The notes under the pieces were generated by a model, which was not told the DNA's origin, did not search any database, and saw nothing but the letters and a program-made list of their open reading frames with translations. A stretch of 43,357 nt of DNA from an uncultured Clostridia bacterium (GTDB lineage Bacteria; Bacillota; Clostridia; TANB77; CAG-508), in contig CANQHU010000013.1 of the NCBI GenBank assembly GCA_947623945.1, positions 1 to 43,357 of the forward strand, in the 5' to 3' direction. Positions 28,197-36,657 of the stretch are shown one piece after another. How positions within the stretch are numbered: position 1 is the stretch's first letter; each line of letters begins with the position of its first letter. A program made the position numbers and the translations under genes.

Positions 28197-28245
28197 TTCA
28201 AAATCACCTATTTCTATAAGAAAAAATTTATTCTAACTAGTACCA

Positions 28246-28274
28246 ATTATATAGATATATTAATAAAAAAGCAA
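28246..28274 (-). promoter_or_regulatory. Probable NRPS promoter
   Basis: Minus strand: TTGCTT (28274-28269), a 17-bp spacer, TATAAT (28251-28246). It is back-to-back with the promoter of the ligase gene. Confidence 0.6.
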
Positions 28275-28282
28275 GAAAAATG

Positions 28283-28311
28283 TTGAAAAAAAAAGAATAT
28301 TAAGATAAAAT
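28283..28311 (+). promoter_or_regulatory. Promoter of the acyl-CoA-synthetase-like gene
   Basis: TTGAAA at 28283-28288, a 17-bp spacer, TAAAAT at 28306-28311. Confidence 0.7.
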
Positions 28312-28353
28312 AAGTCTGAAATAAAAAAGGTATTCCGAAAGGAAGGATGTTAA

Positions 28354-30009
28354 ATGTTAAAAGACAATACAGTAAAGGACTTTAGGGAGTTAATAAATAT
28401 TGCAGAAAGAGGAAATCCAAATCATATTGTATATAAATTTAAAAAAAATATAGAAATTAGTTATATAGATTTTAAGAAAGATATTAAAGCAATGTCTACG
28501 GCTCTTCTATCTTTAAAATTAGAAAACAAAAGAATTGTTTTAGTTGGTAGTAATAGGTATGAATGGTGTGTAAGTTATTTAGCAATAACAACAGGGAATA
28601 TGTGTGTAGTACCATTAGATAGAGCTTTGCCAGAAATTGAATTAGAAAAATTAATAAAAAGAAGCGGTGCAACCGCAATAATTTTTGAAAATAAACATAA
28701 AGAATTTGTAGAAAAAATATTGAAAAATAAAAGCACAAATATAACAGTAGCAATTAATATGGATTCAGACGAATTTAAAGAATTATTACAAGTTGGACAA
28801 GATTTACTTGAAATGGGAAATACAAAATATGATGAAATGATAATAGACAATAAAAAAATGTCAATAATGTTATTTACATCAGGAACTACAAATGAACCAA
28901 AAGCCGTTATGTTATCACAGTATAATATATGTTCAAATATTACGGCAATAGGTAGGTATGTAAAATTATATCCTCAAGACACACTATTATCATTTTTACC
29001 TATACATCACACTTTTGAATGTACAATTACATTTCTATTTGGGCTTTATTGGGGTGCTTCTGTTGCATTTTGTGATGGACTAAAATATATACAAAAAAAT
29101 TTGCAAGAATACAAAGTATCAGTATTTGTTGCAGTACCAATTATCTTAGAAACTATGTATAAAAAAATTCAAAAAGCAATAGAAGACAAAGGAAAAACTA
29201 AGTTGATAAATAAGGTATCAAAAATATCTAATATATTATTAAAATTTAAAATAGATTTAAGAAAAATATTGTTTAAAGAAGTATTAAATAATTTTGGTGG
29301 AAATTTAAGAGTAGTGCTATATGGATCAGCACCAATGGATAAAGAAACAATTATTGGCTACAATAATTTGGGAATTGATTTAGTACAAGGATATGGCCTA
29401 ACAGAAACATCACCTGTTGTTTCAGCAGAAACGGATAAGAAAAAAAGACCTGGTTCAGTAGGATTGGTTTTAGACAATTTAGAAGTTAAAATAGAAAATC
29501 CAAATGAAGATGGAATAGGGGAGATTATAGTAAAAGGACCAAGTGTCATGCTAGGATACTACAAAAATGAGCAAGAAACAAAAAAAGTATTAAAAGATGG
29601 ATGGTTCAGCACAGGTGATTATGGATATTTAGATAAAGATAATTTTCTATATGTAACAGGTAGAAAAAAAGATACAATTGTACTAAAAAATGGAAAAAAT
29701 GTATATCCACAAGAACTAGAATTTTTAATAAATAAAATTCCATATGTAGCAGAAAGTATAGTATACCAAAGAGGAGAAAGTAATACAGACACTATGTTAT
29801 GTGCAAAAATTGTATATGATAATGATTTAATAAAACAATATTTAGGGGATAAACCTCAAGAAGAATATAAAAATTGTATATGGAATGAAATAAAAAATAT
29901 AAATAAAAACTTACCAATATATAAGCATATAAAGAAAATAGTTATAACAGATACTCCATTAGTAAAAACAACAACTCAAAAAGTAAAAAGATTTGAAGAA
30001 CTAAGGTGA
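28354..30009 (+). CDS. AMP-dependent acyl-CoA/acyl-carrier synthetase-like ligase
   Basis: A 551-residue ANL-superfamily adenylating enzyme. It has the P-loop-like motif LFTSGTTNEPKAVML (about 172-186), LPIHHTFECT, QGYGLTETSPVV, GYYKNEQETKKV, GWFSTGDYGYLD and the C-terminal lysine region TTQKVKRFEEL. This is the layout of long-chain fatty acyl-CoA or acyl-ACP synthetases. It is divergent from the NRPS over a 157-bp intergenic region, so it could supply the acyl group used by the NRPS condensation domain; that link is inferred. AAGGAAGG precedes the ATG. The stop lies at the base of a long hairpin. Confidence 0.9.
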   Translation: MLKDNTVKDFRELINIAERGNPNHIVYKFKKNIEISYIDFKKDIKAMSTALLSLKLENKRIVLVGSNRYEWCVSYLAITTGNMCVVPLDRALPEIELEKLIKRSGATAIIFENKHKEFVEKILKNKSTNITVAINMDSDEFKELLQVGQDLLEMGNTKYDEMIIDNKKMSIMLFTSGTTNEPKAVMLSQYNICSNITAIGRYVKLYPQDTLLSFLPIHHTFECTITFLFGLYWGASVAFCDGLKYIQKNLQEYKVSVFVAVPIILETMYKKIQKAIEDKGKTKLINKVSKISNILLKFKIDLRKILFKEVLNNFGGNLRVVLYGSAPMDKETIIGYNNLGIDLVQGYGLTETSPVVSAETDKKKRPGSVGLVLDNLEVKIENPNEDGIGEIIVKGPSVMLGYYKNEQETKKVLKDGWFSTGDYGYLDKDNFLYVTGRKKDTIVLKNGKNVYPQELEFLINKIPYVAESIVYQRGESNTDTMLCAKIVYDNDLIKQYLGDKPQEEYKNCIWNEIKNINKNLPIYKHIKKIVITDTPLVKTTTQKVKRFEELR

Positions 30010-30075
30010 TTTTGGGGACGGGGCAAAAAAACACCTTCAAAAAAAGGTGTTTTTTTGCCCCGTCCCCAAAATCAT
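30006..30075. terminator. Very long perfect hairpin, repeat-family terminator
   Basis: A 30-bp perfect stem (30008-30037 with 30044-30073) extends by one A-T and one G-T pair, with a 6-nt loop. The arms carry GGGGACGGGGC and a 7-base A or T run. It starts within the stop codon of the ligase gene. It shares its core with the element at 16502-16532. Confidence 0.85.
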
Positions 30076-30122
30076 CGTTTAAAAAAATAAATTTTGGAAA
30101 CACTATTTTAGAGGTGTGTATA

Positions 30123-31262
30123 TTGGGAAAAAGAAGAAAAAAAATGAGTAATGGCAAAAAAGTATTTTTAACTTTTATTCTACTAATCAGTTTATGGATT
30201 TTTGGATTTTATTTATACACAACATATCAAAAAATAGAGATACATCCATCTAATTACGAAGCAACAAAAACATTATCCACACAAAAAGAACAAACTGTGG
30301 AAAAAGCAGAAGAAAACAGTAAAAATGTGGCAGATGTAATTGAGGAAACAACAAGAAAAGTTGTAGGAATTTCTAAACTAAAAAATACAGGAAATAGCAT
30401 TTTATCAAAAAGTACAGAAAGCGAATTAGGGTTAGGAACAGGCATTATTATAACAGAAAATGGATATATTTTAAGTAATGAACATGTTACAGGGGAAAAA
30501 TATAGTAAATGTTATATCACTTTAGAAAGTGGAATTAATTATGATGGAACAGTAGTATGGAGTGATTCGAATTTAGATTTATCAATTACCAAAATAGATG
30601 CTAAAAATTTAGAATATGTAGAACTTGCAGATTCAAGCAAAATAAGAGTAGGAGAAACAGTTTATGCAATTGGAAATCCAATTGGTTTTGAATTTAGAAG
30701 AACTGTAACATCAGGTATTATTAGTGCAAAAAATAGAACAATAAAAATTGATGAAGAAGAAAATTCTTCATACATGACAGATTTAATTCAAACAGATGCA
30801 ACAATTAATCCAGGAAACAGTGGAGGACCATTAATTTATCCAAATGGGCAAGTAATTGGAATAAATACAGTTAAAATAACATCAGCAGAAGGAATTGGAT
30901 TTGCTGTTCCAGTAAATATTATTAAGCCAGTAATGGAAAGTTTTAAAACTACAGGCAATTTTGAAGAAGCAACAATAGGCATATATGCATATGATAAAGA
31001 AGTAATGCCATATTTAGATGAAACATCAAATCTTAATTTTACAGAAGGAATTTATGTTGCACAAATTACAAAAAATGGACCAGCAGATAATACGGAATTA
31101 AAAGAAGGAGACATTATAACAAATATTGATGGTATAAAATTAAATACGATGAATGATTTAAGACAATATATTTATACCAAAAAACCAAATGATGAAGTTA
31201 ATTTAAATGTTAATCGAGGGAAAATTAATAGAAATATAAAAATTGTTTTAGGAAAAAAATAA
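30123..31262 (+). CDS. HtrA/DegP-like trypsin-fold serine protease with PDZ domain
   Basis: A 379-residue membrane-anchored S1C protease. A basic N-terminus and a transmembrane segment (about 13-32) precede a Lys/Glu-rich linker. The protease domain has the catalytic triad: His in LSNEHVTG, Asp in SNLDLSIT, Ser in INPGNSGGPL. A C-terminal PDZ domain (about 280-379) has GIYVAQITKNGPADN and LKEGDIITNIDG. It probably handles misfolded surface proteins. The start is TTG at 30123, supported by GAGGTG (30111-30116); an ATG at 30144 is the alternative. A longer upstream frame through the hairpin has no ribosome site. Confidence 0.9.
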   Translation: MGKRRKKMSNGKKVFLTFILLISLWIFGFYLYTTYQKIEIHPSNYEATKTLSTQKEQTVEKAEENSKNVADVIEETTRKVVGISKLKNTGNSILSKSTESELGLGTGIIITENGYILSNEHVTGEKYSKCYITLESGINYDGTVVWSDSNLDLSITKIDAKNLEYVELADSSKIRVGETVYAIGNPIGFEFRRTVTSGIISAKNRTIKIDEEENSSYMTDLIQTDATINPGNSGGPLIYPNGQVIGINTVKITSAEGIGFAVPVNIIKPVMESFKTTGNFEEATIGIYAYDKEVMPYLDETSNLNFTEGIYVAQITKNGPADNTELKEGDIITNIDGIKLNTMNDLRQYIYTKKPNDEVNLNVNRGKINRNIKIVLGKK

Positions 31263-31306
31263 TATAAAAAATCCAATTGAAATTATTTACAATTGGATTT
31301 TTTATA
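31263..31306. terminator. Bidirectional terminator between htrA and the M23 gene
   Basis: A perfect 17-bp stem (31263-31279 with 31290-31306) with A/T-rich ends and a 10-nt loop. Confidence 0.85.
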
Positions 31307-31338
31307 TTTTAAGAAAGTATATAACAAATATTAAGAAA

Positions 31339-32463
31339 TTAATGTGAAACTAAATTACTTTCAAAAAAATCAACTTTTCTATCATAATCTTTAGTGTCTT
31401 TATTTGACATATAAACTTCACTACGATTTTTCTTTAAAAATTCGATAATTTGATAAACATCAATCCAAATTTCATTTGGACTATCAACTTGTGATTCATC
31501 AAAAATAAGTTGCATACCAAAATGCAGATGAGGAACATTAATATTATTTACATTTTCTTTTATACTATAACCAGTCATACCAAGATAACCAATTACATCA
31601 CCAGCATTAACCTTCATACCTTCTTTTAAGCTATTGTTGTAAGGATGATTTTTCCTCAAATGTGCATAATAATAGTATCTTTTTGAATCAAAACTTCTAA
31701 TTCCAATTCTCCATCCACCATATTGATTCCAGCCTAAATGTTCAATAACACCAGATTCAACAGCAATAACAGGAGTTCCAATGCTTCCCATCAAATCATT
31801 TCCTAAATGGACTCTTTTAAAGCCATAAGAACGAGAATTTCCAAAATCATCATAATGACTAAAACTATAATTTTTAGCAATAGGAAGAAATGCTTTTAAA
31901 CCATATTTTTCTTCATAGGTTTTGGAATTTTCACTATTTGTAACTTCAACACAATAATCTCCAATCATTCCACCTAAAACAGCAGAATAACTTTCCAAAT
32001 AGTAGTTATAATATTTCATAGAAGAAGTTAAATCTTCCATAGTATTTCCCTTTTGTAATTTGGATACTAAATTATCTAAATCACTTGATTTGAAATTTTT
32101 AAAATTTCCACCATTTTTACAAGCAAGATAAGCCAAAAGTTCAATCCAATTGTATTTAATTTCTTCTTTATTTTGATGTGAAGTAATATCTAAGGTAGCG
32201 GTTTTATTTAAAGCATCTGCTGTTACATTAAAATCTACCCATTTAATTATTTTTTTTGTATCATTATTTTTATCATCTGGAGTCTCATCTATTTCTATAT
32301 CAATAATAGGCTCTTCTGGAAGGCTAGTATCATCAAAATTATCAGGTTGGGAAGAATTATAAAAATAAAAAAATGCAAATGAACCAGTAATAGCAATAAG
32401 TATAAAAAATAATAAAACTAAAATAAGTATCTTCTTTGAAATATGAAAAGAATGAATAAGCAT
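31339..32463 (-). CDS. M23 (LytM-like) peptidase, membrane-anchored
   Basis: A 374-residue protein with an N-terminal transmembrane segment (about 10-33), an Asp/Glu-rich linker and a helical middle region. The C-terminal M23 domain (about 210-330) has HLGNDLMG (HxxxD zinc ligands), VIAVESGVIEHLG, YYAHLR and the second zinc motif PHLHFGM. These enzymes cut peptidoglycan cross-bridges. The resemblance to SpoIIQ-type sporulation proteins is only in domain layout. An AAGGGG site precedes the ATG. It is transcribed alone. Confidence 0.9.
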   Translation of the reverse strand: MLIHSFHISKKILILVLLFFILIAITGSFAFFYFYNSSQPDNFDDTSLPEEPIIDIEIDETPDDKNNDTKKIIKWVDFNVTADALNKTATLDITSHQNKEEIKYNWIELLAYLACKNGGNFKNFKSSDLDNLVSKLQKGNTMEDLTSSMKYYNYYLESYSAVLGGMIGDYCVEVTNSENSKTYEEKYGLKAFLPIAKNYSFSHYDDFGNSRSYGFKRVHLGNDLMGSIGTPVIAVESGVIEHLGWNQYGGWRIGIRSFDSKRYYYYAHLRKNHPYNNSLKEGMKVNAGDVIGYLGMTGYSIKENVNNINVPHLHFGMQLIFDESQVDSPNEIWIDVYQIIEFLKKNRSEVYMSNKDTKDYDRKVDFFESNLVSH

Positions 32464-32561
32464 ATATTAATCCCCTTATAGAATATATTAAAAAAATGAA
32501 AAAATAGAATAAAAAATTTTTAAATTTAACATATATCGGTGACATTATCATAAATTCACAG

Positions 32562-32590
32562 TTTACAACCACTTACTTTTTTGTTATACT
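32562..32590 (+). promoter_or_regulatory. Promoter of the glycosyltransferase operon
   Basis: TTTACA at 32562-32567, a 17-bp spacer, TATACT at 32585-32590 with an extended TG at 32582-32583. Confidence 0.8.
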
Positions 32591-32648
32591 TTAGATAATT
32601 AAATTCATTTTATTATCAAAAAAGTAGTAAGTTATCAAGGAGGAAAAA

Positions 32649-34592
32649 ATGAATATTTTAGTAACAATAAATATGCAATATATAAACCAATTAAATATTT
32701 TATTAAATTCAATACAAAAATCAAATAAAAATGAAAAATTTGATATATATGTTTTACATAGAGATTTAAATCAAAAACAAATTGAAGAAATAGGAAAAAA
32801 TTTAGATGTAAAAAAATTTAATATAAATTCTATAAAAATTAATGAAAAAGAAATTGATAACTTACCAGTATATGAACAAAGATATCCAGTAGAAATTTAC
32901 TTTAGAATTTTTGCAGCAAAATATTTGCCAAATAATATAGATAGAATTTTATATTTAGATGCAGATACACTAGTAATTAATAAATTAAATGAGTTATATT
33001 ATATGGATTTTGAAGGAAATTATTTTATTGCAACAACACATATAAGAAAAGTAATACATAAATTTAATGAAATAAGACTAGGAATAGAAAAAGACGAGCC
33101 ATATATTAATACAGGAGTTCTTTTAATGAATTTAGAAGAACTGAGAAAAATAAAGATTGAAGAGGAAGTAATCAATTTTATGCAAAAAAATAAGAAAAAA
33201 TTGCTACTACCAGATCAAGATATTATTAGTACAATATATGGAAATAAAATAAAAATAGTAGATGATTTAAAATACAATTTAGGAGATAGAAATTTAAACT
33301 ACTATAATTTAAACAATCCTAAAGAAAAAATAGGAATGAAATGGATTTGTAAAAATACAGTTATTCTTCATTATTTTGGTAGAAATAAGCCTTGGAATAA
33401 TGGGTACATAGGCAAATTAGGACGCTTTTATGATAAATTATTAAGAGAATTAGAAATAAATTGCAATAGTAAAAAAGTTTTAATTTTATCATGTGGAACA
33501 GGAGGAGGTCATAATACAGCAGCAAAAGCAATACAAGAAGAATTAATTTCAAGAGGAATAAAAACAGATTTTAAAGAATATTTGGAAATTATAAATCCAA
33601 AATTAAAAGATAGAGTTAATAATTTATATATAAAGTCTACAAATAAGAATGGAAAAGTATTCAAAAGAGTATATCATTTGGGAAGAATTTACGAGAAAAC
33701 GAAGTTAAAATCTCCAGTATATCTTTTTAATAGTTTAAATAAGAAAAAACTTTATGAATATATAAAAGATAATGAATATTCATTTATAATAACTACTCAT
33801 TTATTTGCAGCTCAAGCATTAACAGCAATAAAAAAAGAACATCATATTCACTTTTTACAAATTGCTACAGACTATGTAAGTATACCTTTTTGGGAAGAAA
33901 CTAATCCGGATTATTTTGTTATTCCAAACAAAGAATTAGAAGCGGATTTTTTAGAAAAGGGAATAAAAAAACAAAAATTATTACCATTAGGAATACCTGT
34001 TAAGAAACAATTTAGGAAACAAGATTATAATGTACAAGAAATAAAAAAACAACTAAAATTAGATGTAAATAAAAAATATATATTAATGCTAAATGGAAGT
34101 ATGGGTTTTGGCAATGTAAAAGAAATTGCGAAAAAATTATTGAAAAATATAAAAGATTACACATTTATTATTTCTTGCGGAAATAATCATAAATTAATTC
34201 ATTTTCTTAATAGCCAATACAAAAATAATAGTAAAATTATAGTACTACCATATACAAATGAACTAGCAAAATACATGGCAATTTCAGAAGTAATTCTTAG
34301 CAAACCAGGAGGATTAACAACAACAGAAATTGCAACAATGAGAAAACCACTTATTCATATTATGCCAATACCAGGATGCGAAAATAATAATGCAGATTTT
34401 TTTGCAGATAGGCAAATGTCAATAAAATGCGAAAATATAGAACAAGTAATTAGCGCAACAAAAAGATTACTAGAAAATAAAGCATTACAAAATAAAATTA
34501 TTGAAAATCAAAAACAATATGTAATGGAAGATGCTTGTGAAAAAATAGCAGATATTGTTATAAAAGAGTTAGATAGAGGTAATATACGGTGA
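32649..34592 (+). CDS. Fusion: GT8 glycosyltransferase + MGDG-synthase/UgtP-like GT28
   Basis: A 647-residue protein made of two glycosyltransferases. Residues 1-270 are GT8: YLDADTL (DxD, nucleotide-sugar and Mn binding), NTGVLLMNLE, LPDQDII and HYFGRNKPW. Residues 274-640 are a diacylglycerol-glycosyltransferase type: LSCGTGGGHNTAAKAI (acceptor site), then the GT28 donor half with LNGSMGFGN, ILSKPGGLTTTEIA and PIPGCENNNADFF. It probably builds a di- or oligoglycosyl diacylglycerol at the membrane. AAGGAGG precedes the ATG. The final codon before TGA is CGG (34586-34588). A +1 slip there would add GERAVS and stop. Confidence 0.88.
   Translation: MNILVTINMQYINQLNILLNSIQKSNKNEKFDIYVLHRDLNQKQIEEIGKNLDVKKFNINSIKINEKEIDNLPVYEQRYPVEIYFRIFAAKYLPNNIDRILYLDADTLVINKLNELYYMDFEGNYFIATTHIRKVIHKFNEIRLGIEKDEPYINTGVLLMNLEELRKIKIEEEVINFMQKNKKKLLLPDQDIISTIYGNKIKIVDDLKYNLGDRNLNYYNLNNPKEKIGMKWICKNTVILHYFGRNKPWNNGYIGKLGRFYDKLLRELEINCNSKKVLILSCGTGGGHNTAAKAIQEELISRGIKTDFKEYLEIINPKLKDRVNNLYIKSTNKNGKVFKRVYHLGRIYEKTKLKSPVYLFNSLNKKKLYEYIKDNEYSFIITTHLFAAQALTAIKKEHHIHFLQIATDYVSIPFWEETNPDYFVIPNKELEADFLEKGIKKQKLLPLGIPVKKQFRKQDYNVQEIKKQLKLDVNKKYILMLNGSMGFGNVKEIAKKLLKNIKDYTFIISCGNNHKLIHFLNSQYKNNSKIIVLPYTNELAKYMAISEVILSKPGGLTTTEIATMRKPLIHIMPIPGCENNNADFFADRQMSIKCENIEQVISATKRLLENKALQNKIIENQKQYVMEDACEKIADIVIKELDRGNIR
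34586..34588 (+). other. In-frame CGG immediately before a stop codon
   Basis: Reads ATA CGG TGA. In the +1 frame it is GGT GAA AGA GCA GTT AGT TGA, only six codons. No homology decides which end is real. It overlaps the GTG start of the next gene. Confidence 0.5.
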
Positions 34593-35323
34593 AAGAGCAG
34601 TTAGTTGATGAAAATGAAGATATTATTCATATGTATGAACCATTAGAATTAAATATAGATGAGAAATATCAATATATAAAAGAAGGAAAAGTATTTACAT
34701 TTTTTTCAAACTTATTATATTATGGGGTTGCTTTCCCTGTTTTAACAATTTTAAATAAAATAATTTATGATTTAAAAATAGAGGGAAAAGAAAATATTAA
34801 AGACTTAAAGACAGGTGCAATTAGTGTATCTAATCATGTTTTGGTTTTAGACTGTACAATGATAGGACTAGCATTTGGATTAAAAAAAGTATATTTTACT
34901 ACAAGAAAAGGAAGTTTTGAAATTCCTGTTGTGAGGAAATTAATAAAGTTGTTAAGAGCAATACCAATTCCTGCTAAAATGAGTAATAAAGAGTGCTTTG
35001 TAAAACAATTAGATGAAGCATTAAAAAAAGGTGATATTATACATTTTTATCCGGAAAAAGCATTATGGCCATATTACGAAAAAATAAGGAAATTTAAAAG
35101 TGGAGCATTTGATTTTGCAATTAGAAATAATATTCCAGTTATTCCTATGGTTATTAAATTTAGAGAACCAAAAGGCATAAGAAAAATATTTAAAAGAAAA
35201 AAGGATGTTACAATAAAAATATTAGAACCAATAATATATGAAAATCAATATGATGAAAATAGAAAAGAGTGCATAGAAAATTTAAAAGAACAAGTACATA
35301 AAGCTATGGAAGAAAAAATTTAA
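34589..35323 (+). CDS. 1-acyl-glycerol-3-phosphate acyltransferase (PlsC)-like
   Basis: A 244-residue membrane acyltransferase. A hydrophobic segment (about 34-52) precedes SNHVLVLDCTM (the NHxxxxD catalytic motif) and TRKGSFEIPVVRKL. The usual FPEGTR block is YPEKALWPYYEKIRKFKSGAF, so the EGT is replaced by EKA as in some divergent relatives. VIPMVIKF follows. The GTG start overlaps the end of the glycosyltransferase gene by 4 bp, with AGAGG upstream; an ATG at 34631 is the alternative. The coupling suggests acylation of a glycolipid or its precursor. Confidence 0.85.
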   Translation: MKEQLVDENEDIIHMYEPLELNIDEKYQYIKEGKVFTFFSNLLYYGVAFPVLTILNKIIYDLKIEGKENIKDLKTGAISVSNHVLVLDCTMIGLAFGLKKVYFTTRKGSFEIPVVRKLIKLLRAIPIPAKMSNKECFVKQLDEALKKGDIIHFYPEKALWPYYEKIRKFKSGAFDFAIRNNIPVIPMVIKFREPKGIRKIFKRKKDVTIKILEPIIYENQYDENRKECIENLKEQVHKAMEEKI

Positions 35324-35355
35324 GTATAATGTATAAAAGGAAAGGAATGAAAAAT

Positions 35356-36330
35356 ATGTGTACAGCAATAACATATAATACAAAAGATCATTATTTTGGA
35401 AGAAATTTGGATTTAGAATTCTCATATAAAGAAACTGTTACAATAACGCCTCGTAATTATCCATTTAAATTTAGAAAAGTAAAGGAAATTAATAATCATT
35501 ATGCTATTATTGGAATGGCTTATGTATCAAATGGATATCCACTTTATTATGATGCAATAAATGAAAAAGGATTGGGTATGGCTGGATTGAATTTCCCTGA
35601 AAATGCTGATTATAAAGAGGAAAAAGAGGGAATGGATAATATTGCGCCTTTTGAATTCATTCCTTGGATTTTATCACAATGCGCAAATCTTAATGAGGTA
35701 AGAGAATTATTAAAAAATATAAATATTGCTAATATTAATTTTAGTGCTGATTTACCTGCATCACCACTACATTGGATTATTGCTGATAAAGAATCTTCAA
35801 TAACTGTGGAAAGTGTAAAAAATGGATTAAATATATATGAAAATCCGGTTGGTGTACTTACTAATAATCCAACTTTTGATATTCATATGTTTAATTTGAA
35901 TAATTATATGGGGTTATCTATTGAAAAGCCAAATAATAATTTTTCTAAAAAATTAAATTTGAATGCATATAGCAGAGGAATGGGGGCTATTGGATTACCA
36001 GGAGATTTATCATCTGCATCAAGATTTGTAAAAGCAACATTTACTAAAATGAATTCAATTTCTGGTGATTCAGAATTTGAAAGTATTAGCCAATTTTTTC
36101 ATATATTGGGCTCTGTTGAACAACAAAGAGGATGTGTTCATATGGGTGAAGATAAGTATGAAATAACAATTTATAGTTCTTGCTGTAATATGGATAGAGG
36201 AATTTATTATTATACTACTTATGAAAATAGCCAAATTACTGGTATAGATATGTATAAAGAAGATTTAGAAAATATAGAATTAATAAGTTATGATTTAATT
36301 AAAGGTCAACAGATTTTTATGCAAAATTAA
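35356..36330 (+). CDS. Choloylglycine hydrolase family, bile salt hydrolase
   Basis: A 324-residue Ntn-hydrolase. The start is the ATG at 35356 because the enzyme needs Cys2 as its N-terminal nucleophile (MCTAITYNTK); an ORF extends nine codons upstream but hides it. Conserved residues include Arg16 and Asp19 (GRNLD), Asn in GMAGLNFPENA, TNNPTFDIHMFNLNNY, and Arg in LPGDLSSASRF. TNNPTFD and LPGDLSS favour bile salt hydrolase over penicillin V acylase. It has no signal peptide. It cleaves the taurine or glycine amide of conjugated bile salts in the intestine. An AAAGGAA site precedes the ATG. It follows plsC closely. Confidence 0.93.
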   Translation: MCTAITYNTKDHYFGRNLDLEFSYKETVTITPRNYPFKFRKVKEINNHYAIIGMAYVSNGYPLYYDAINEKGLGMAGLNFPENADYKEEKEGMDNIAPFEFIPWILSQCANLNEVRELLKNINIANINFSADLPASPLHWIIADKESSITVESVKNGLNIYENPVGVLTNNPTFDIHMFNLNNYMGLSIEKPNNNFSKKLNLNAYSRGMGAIGLPGDLSSASRFVKATFTKMNSISGDSEFESISQFFHILGSVEQQRGCVHMGEDKYEITIYSSCCNMDRGIYYYTTYENSQITGIDMYKEDLENIELISYDLIKGQQIFMQN

Positions 36331-36332
36331 AA

Positions 36333-36379
36333 TGGTGTGCCTGGAGGGATTCGAACCCCCGATCTGCAAGTTCGTAGCC
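36333..36379 (-). other. 3' half of tRNA-Arg(ACG): attachment-site remnant
   Basis: Minus strand: the loop CTACGAA (anticodon ACG), 3' anticodon stem CTTGC, a T-arm around GGTTCGAAT, acceptor strand CAGGCAC and ACCA. The 5' half is missing: bases before the loop do not pair with CTTGC and no D-arm exists. This is the direct-repeat att copy typical of integration into a tRNA 3' end. The intact tRNA should lie at the far (right) end of the island, beyond the window. Confidence 0.75.
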
Positions 36380-36540
36380 GAACATTCGCTTCAAAAATAA
36401 CAACTTTTGAAATACTTAATTTTCTAAGATTATATTTTATAAGTATTGATATTACTAAATCAGATGAATTTTTTAAAAATTTAATATAGTTTAAATAAGT
36501 TTAAGAAAAATTGAAATAGTTTATTAAAAACTCACAATTA

Positions 36541-36617
36541 AGGGGAAATAAGGGGAAAACATTTTTACTTTTAGGGGAAAAACTTAATATCAATATTTTA
36601 TTAAAAAATAGGGGAAA
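36541..36617 (+). repeat. Iteron-like AGGGGAAA repeats
   Basis: Four copies of AGGGGAAA start at 36541, 36551, 36573 and 36610, just upstream of the Rep-like gene start. They could be replication-initiator binding sites of the element. Spacing is irregular. Confidence 0.5.
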
Positions 36618-36657
36618 AAATCAAAATATAATTTTAGAAAAAGGAGAATAGAAAGCT

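Noticed and set aside
36333..36390. Complete tRNA gene on the minus strand
   Set aside because: No D-arm or 5' acceptor strand exists to the right of 36380, and the 5' side of the anticodon stem does not pair.
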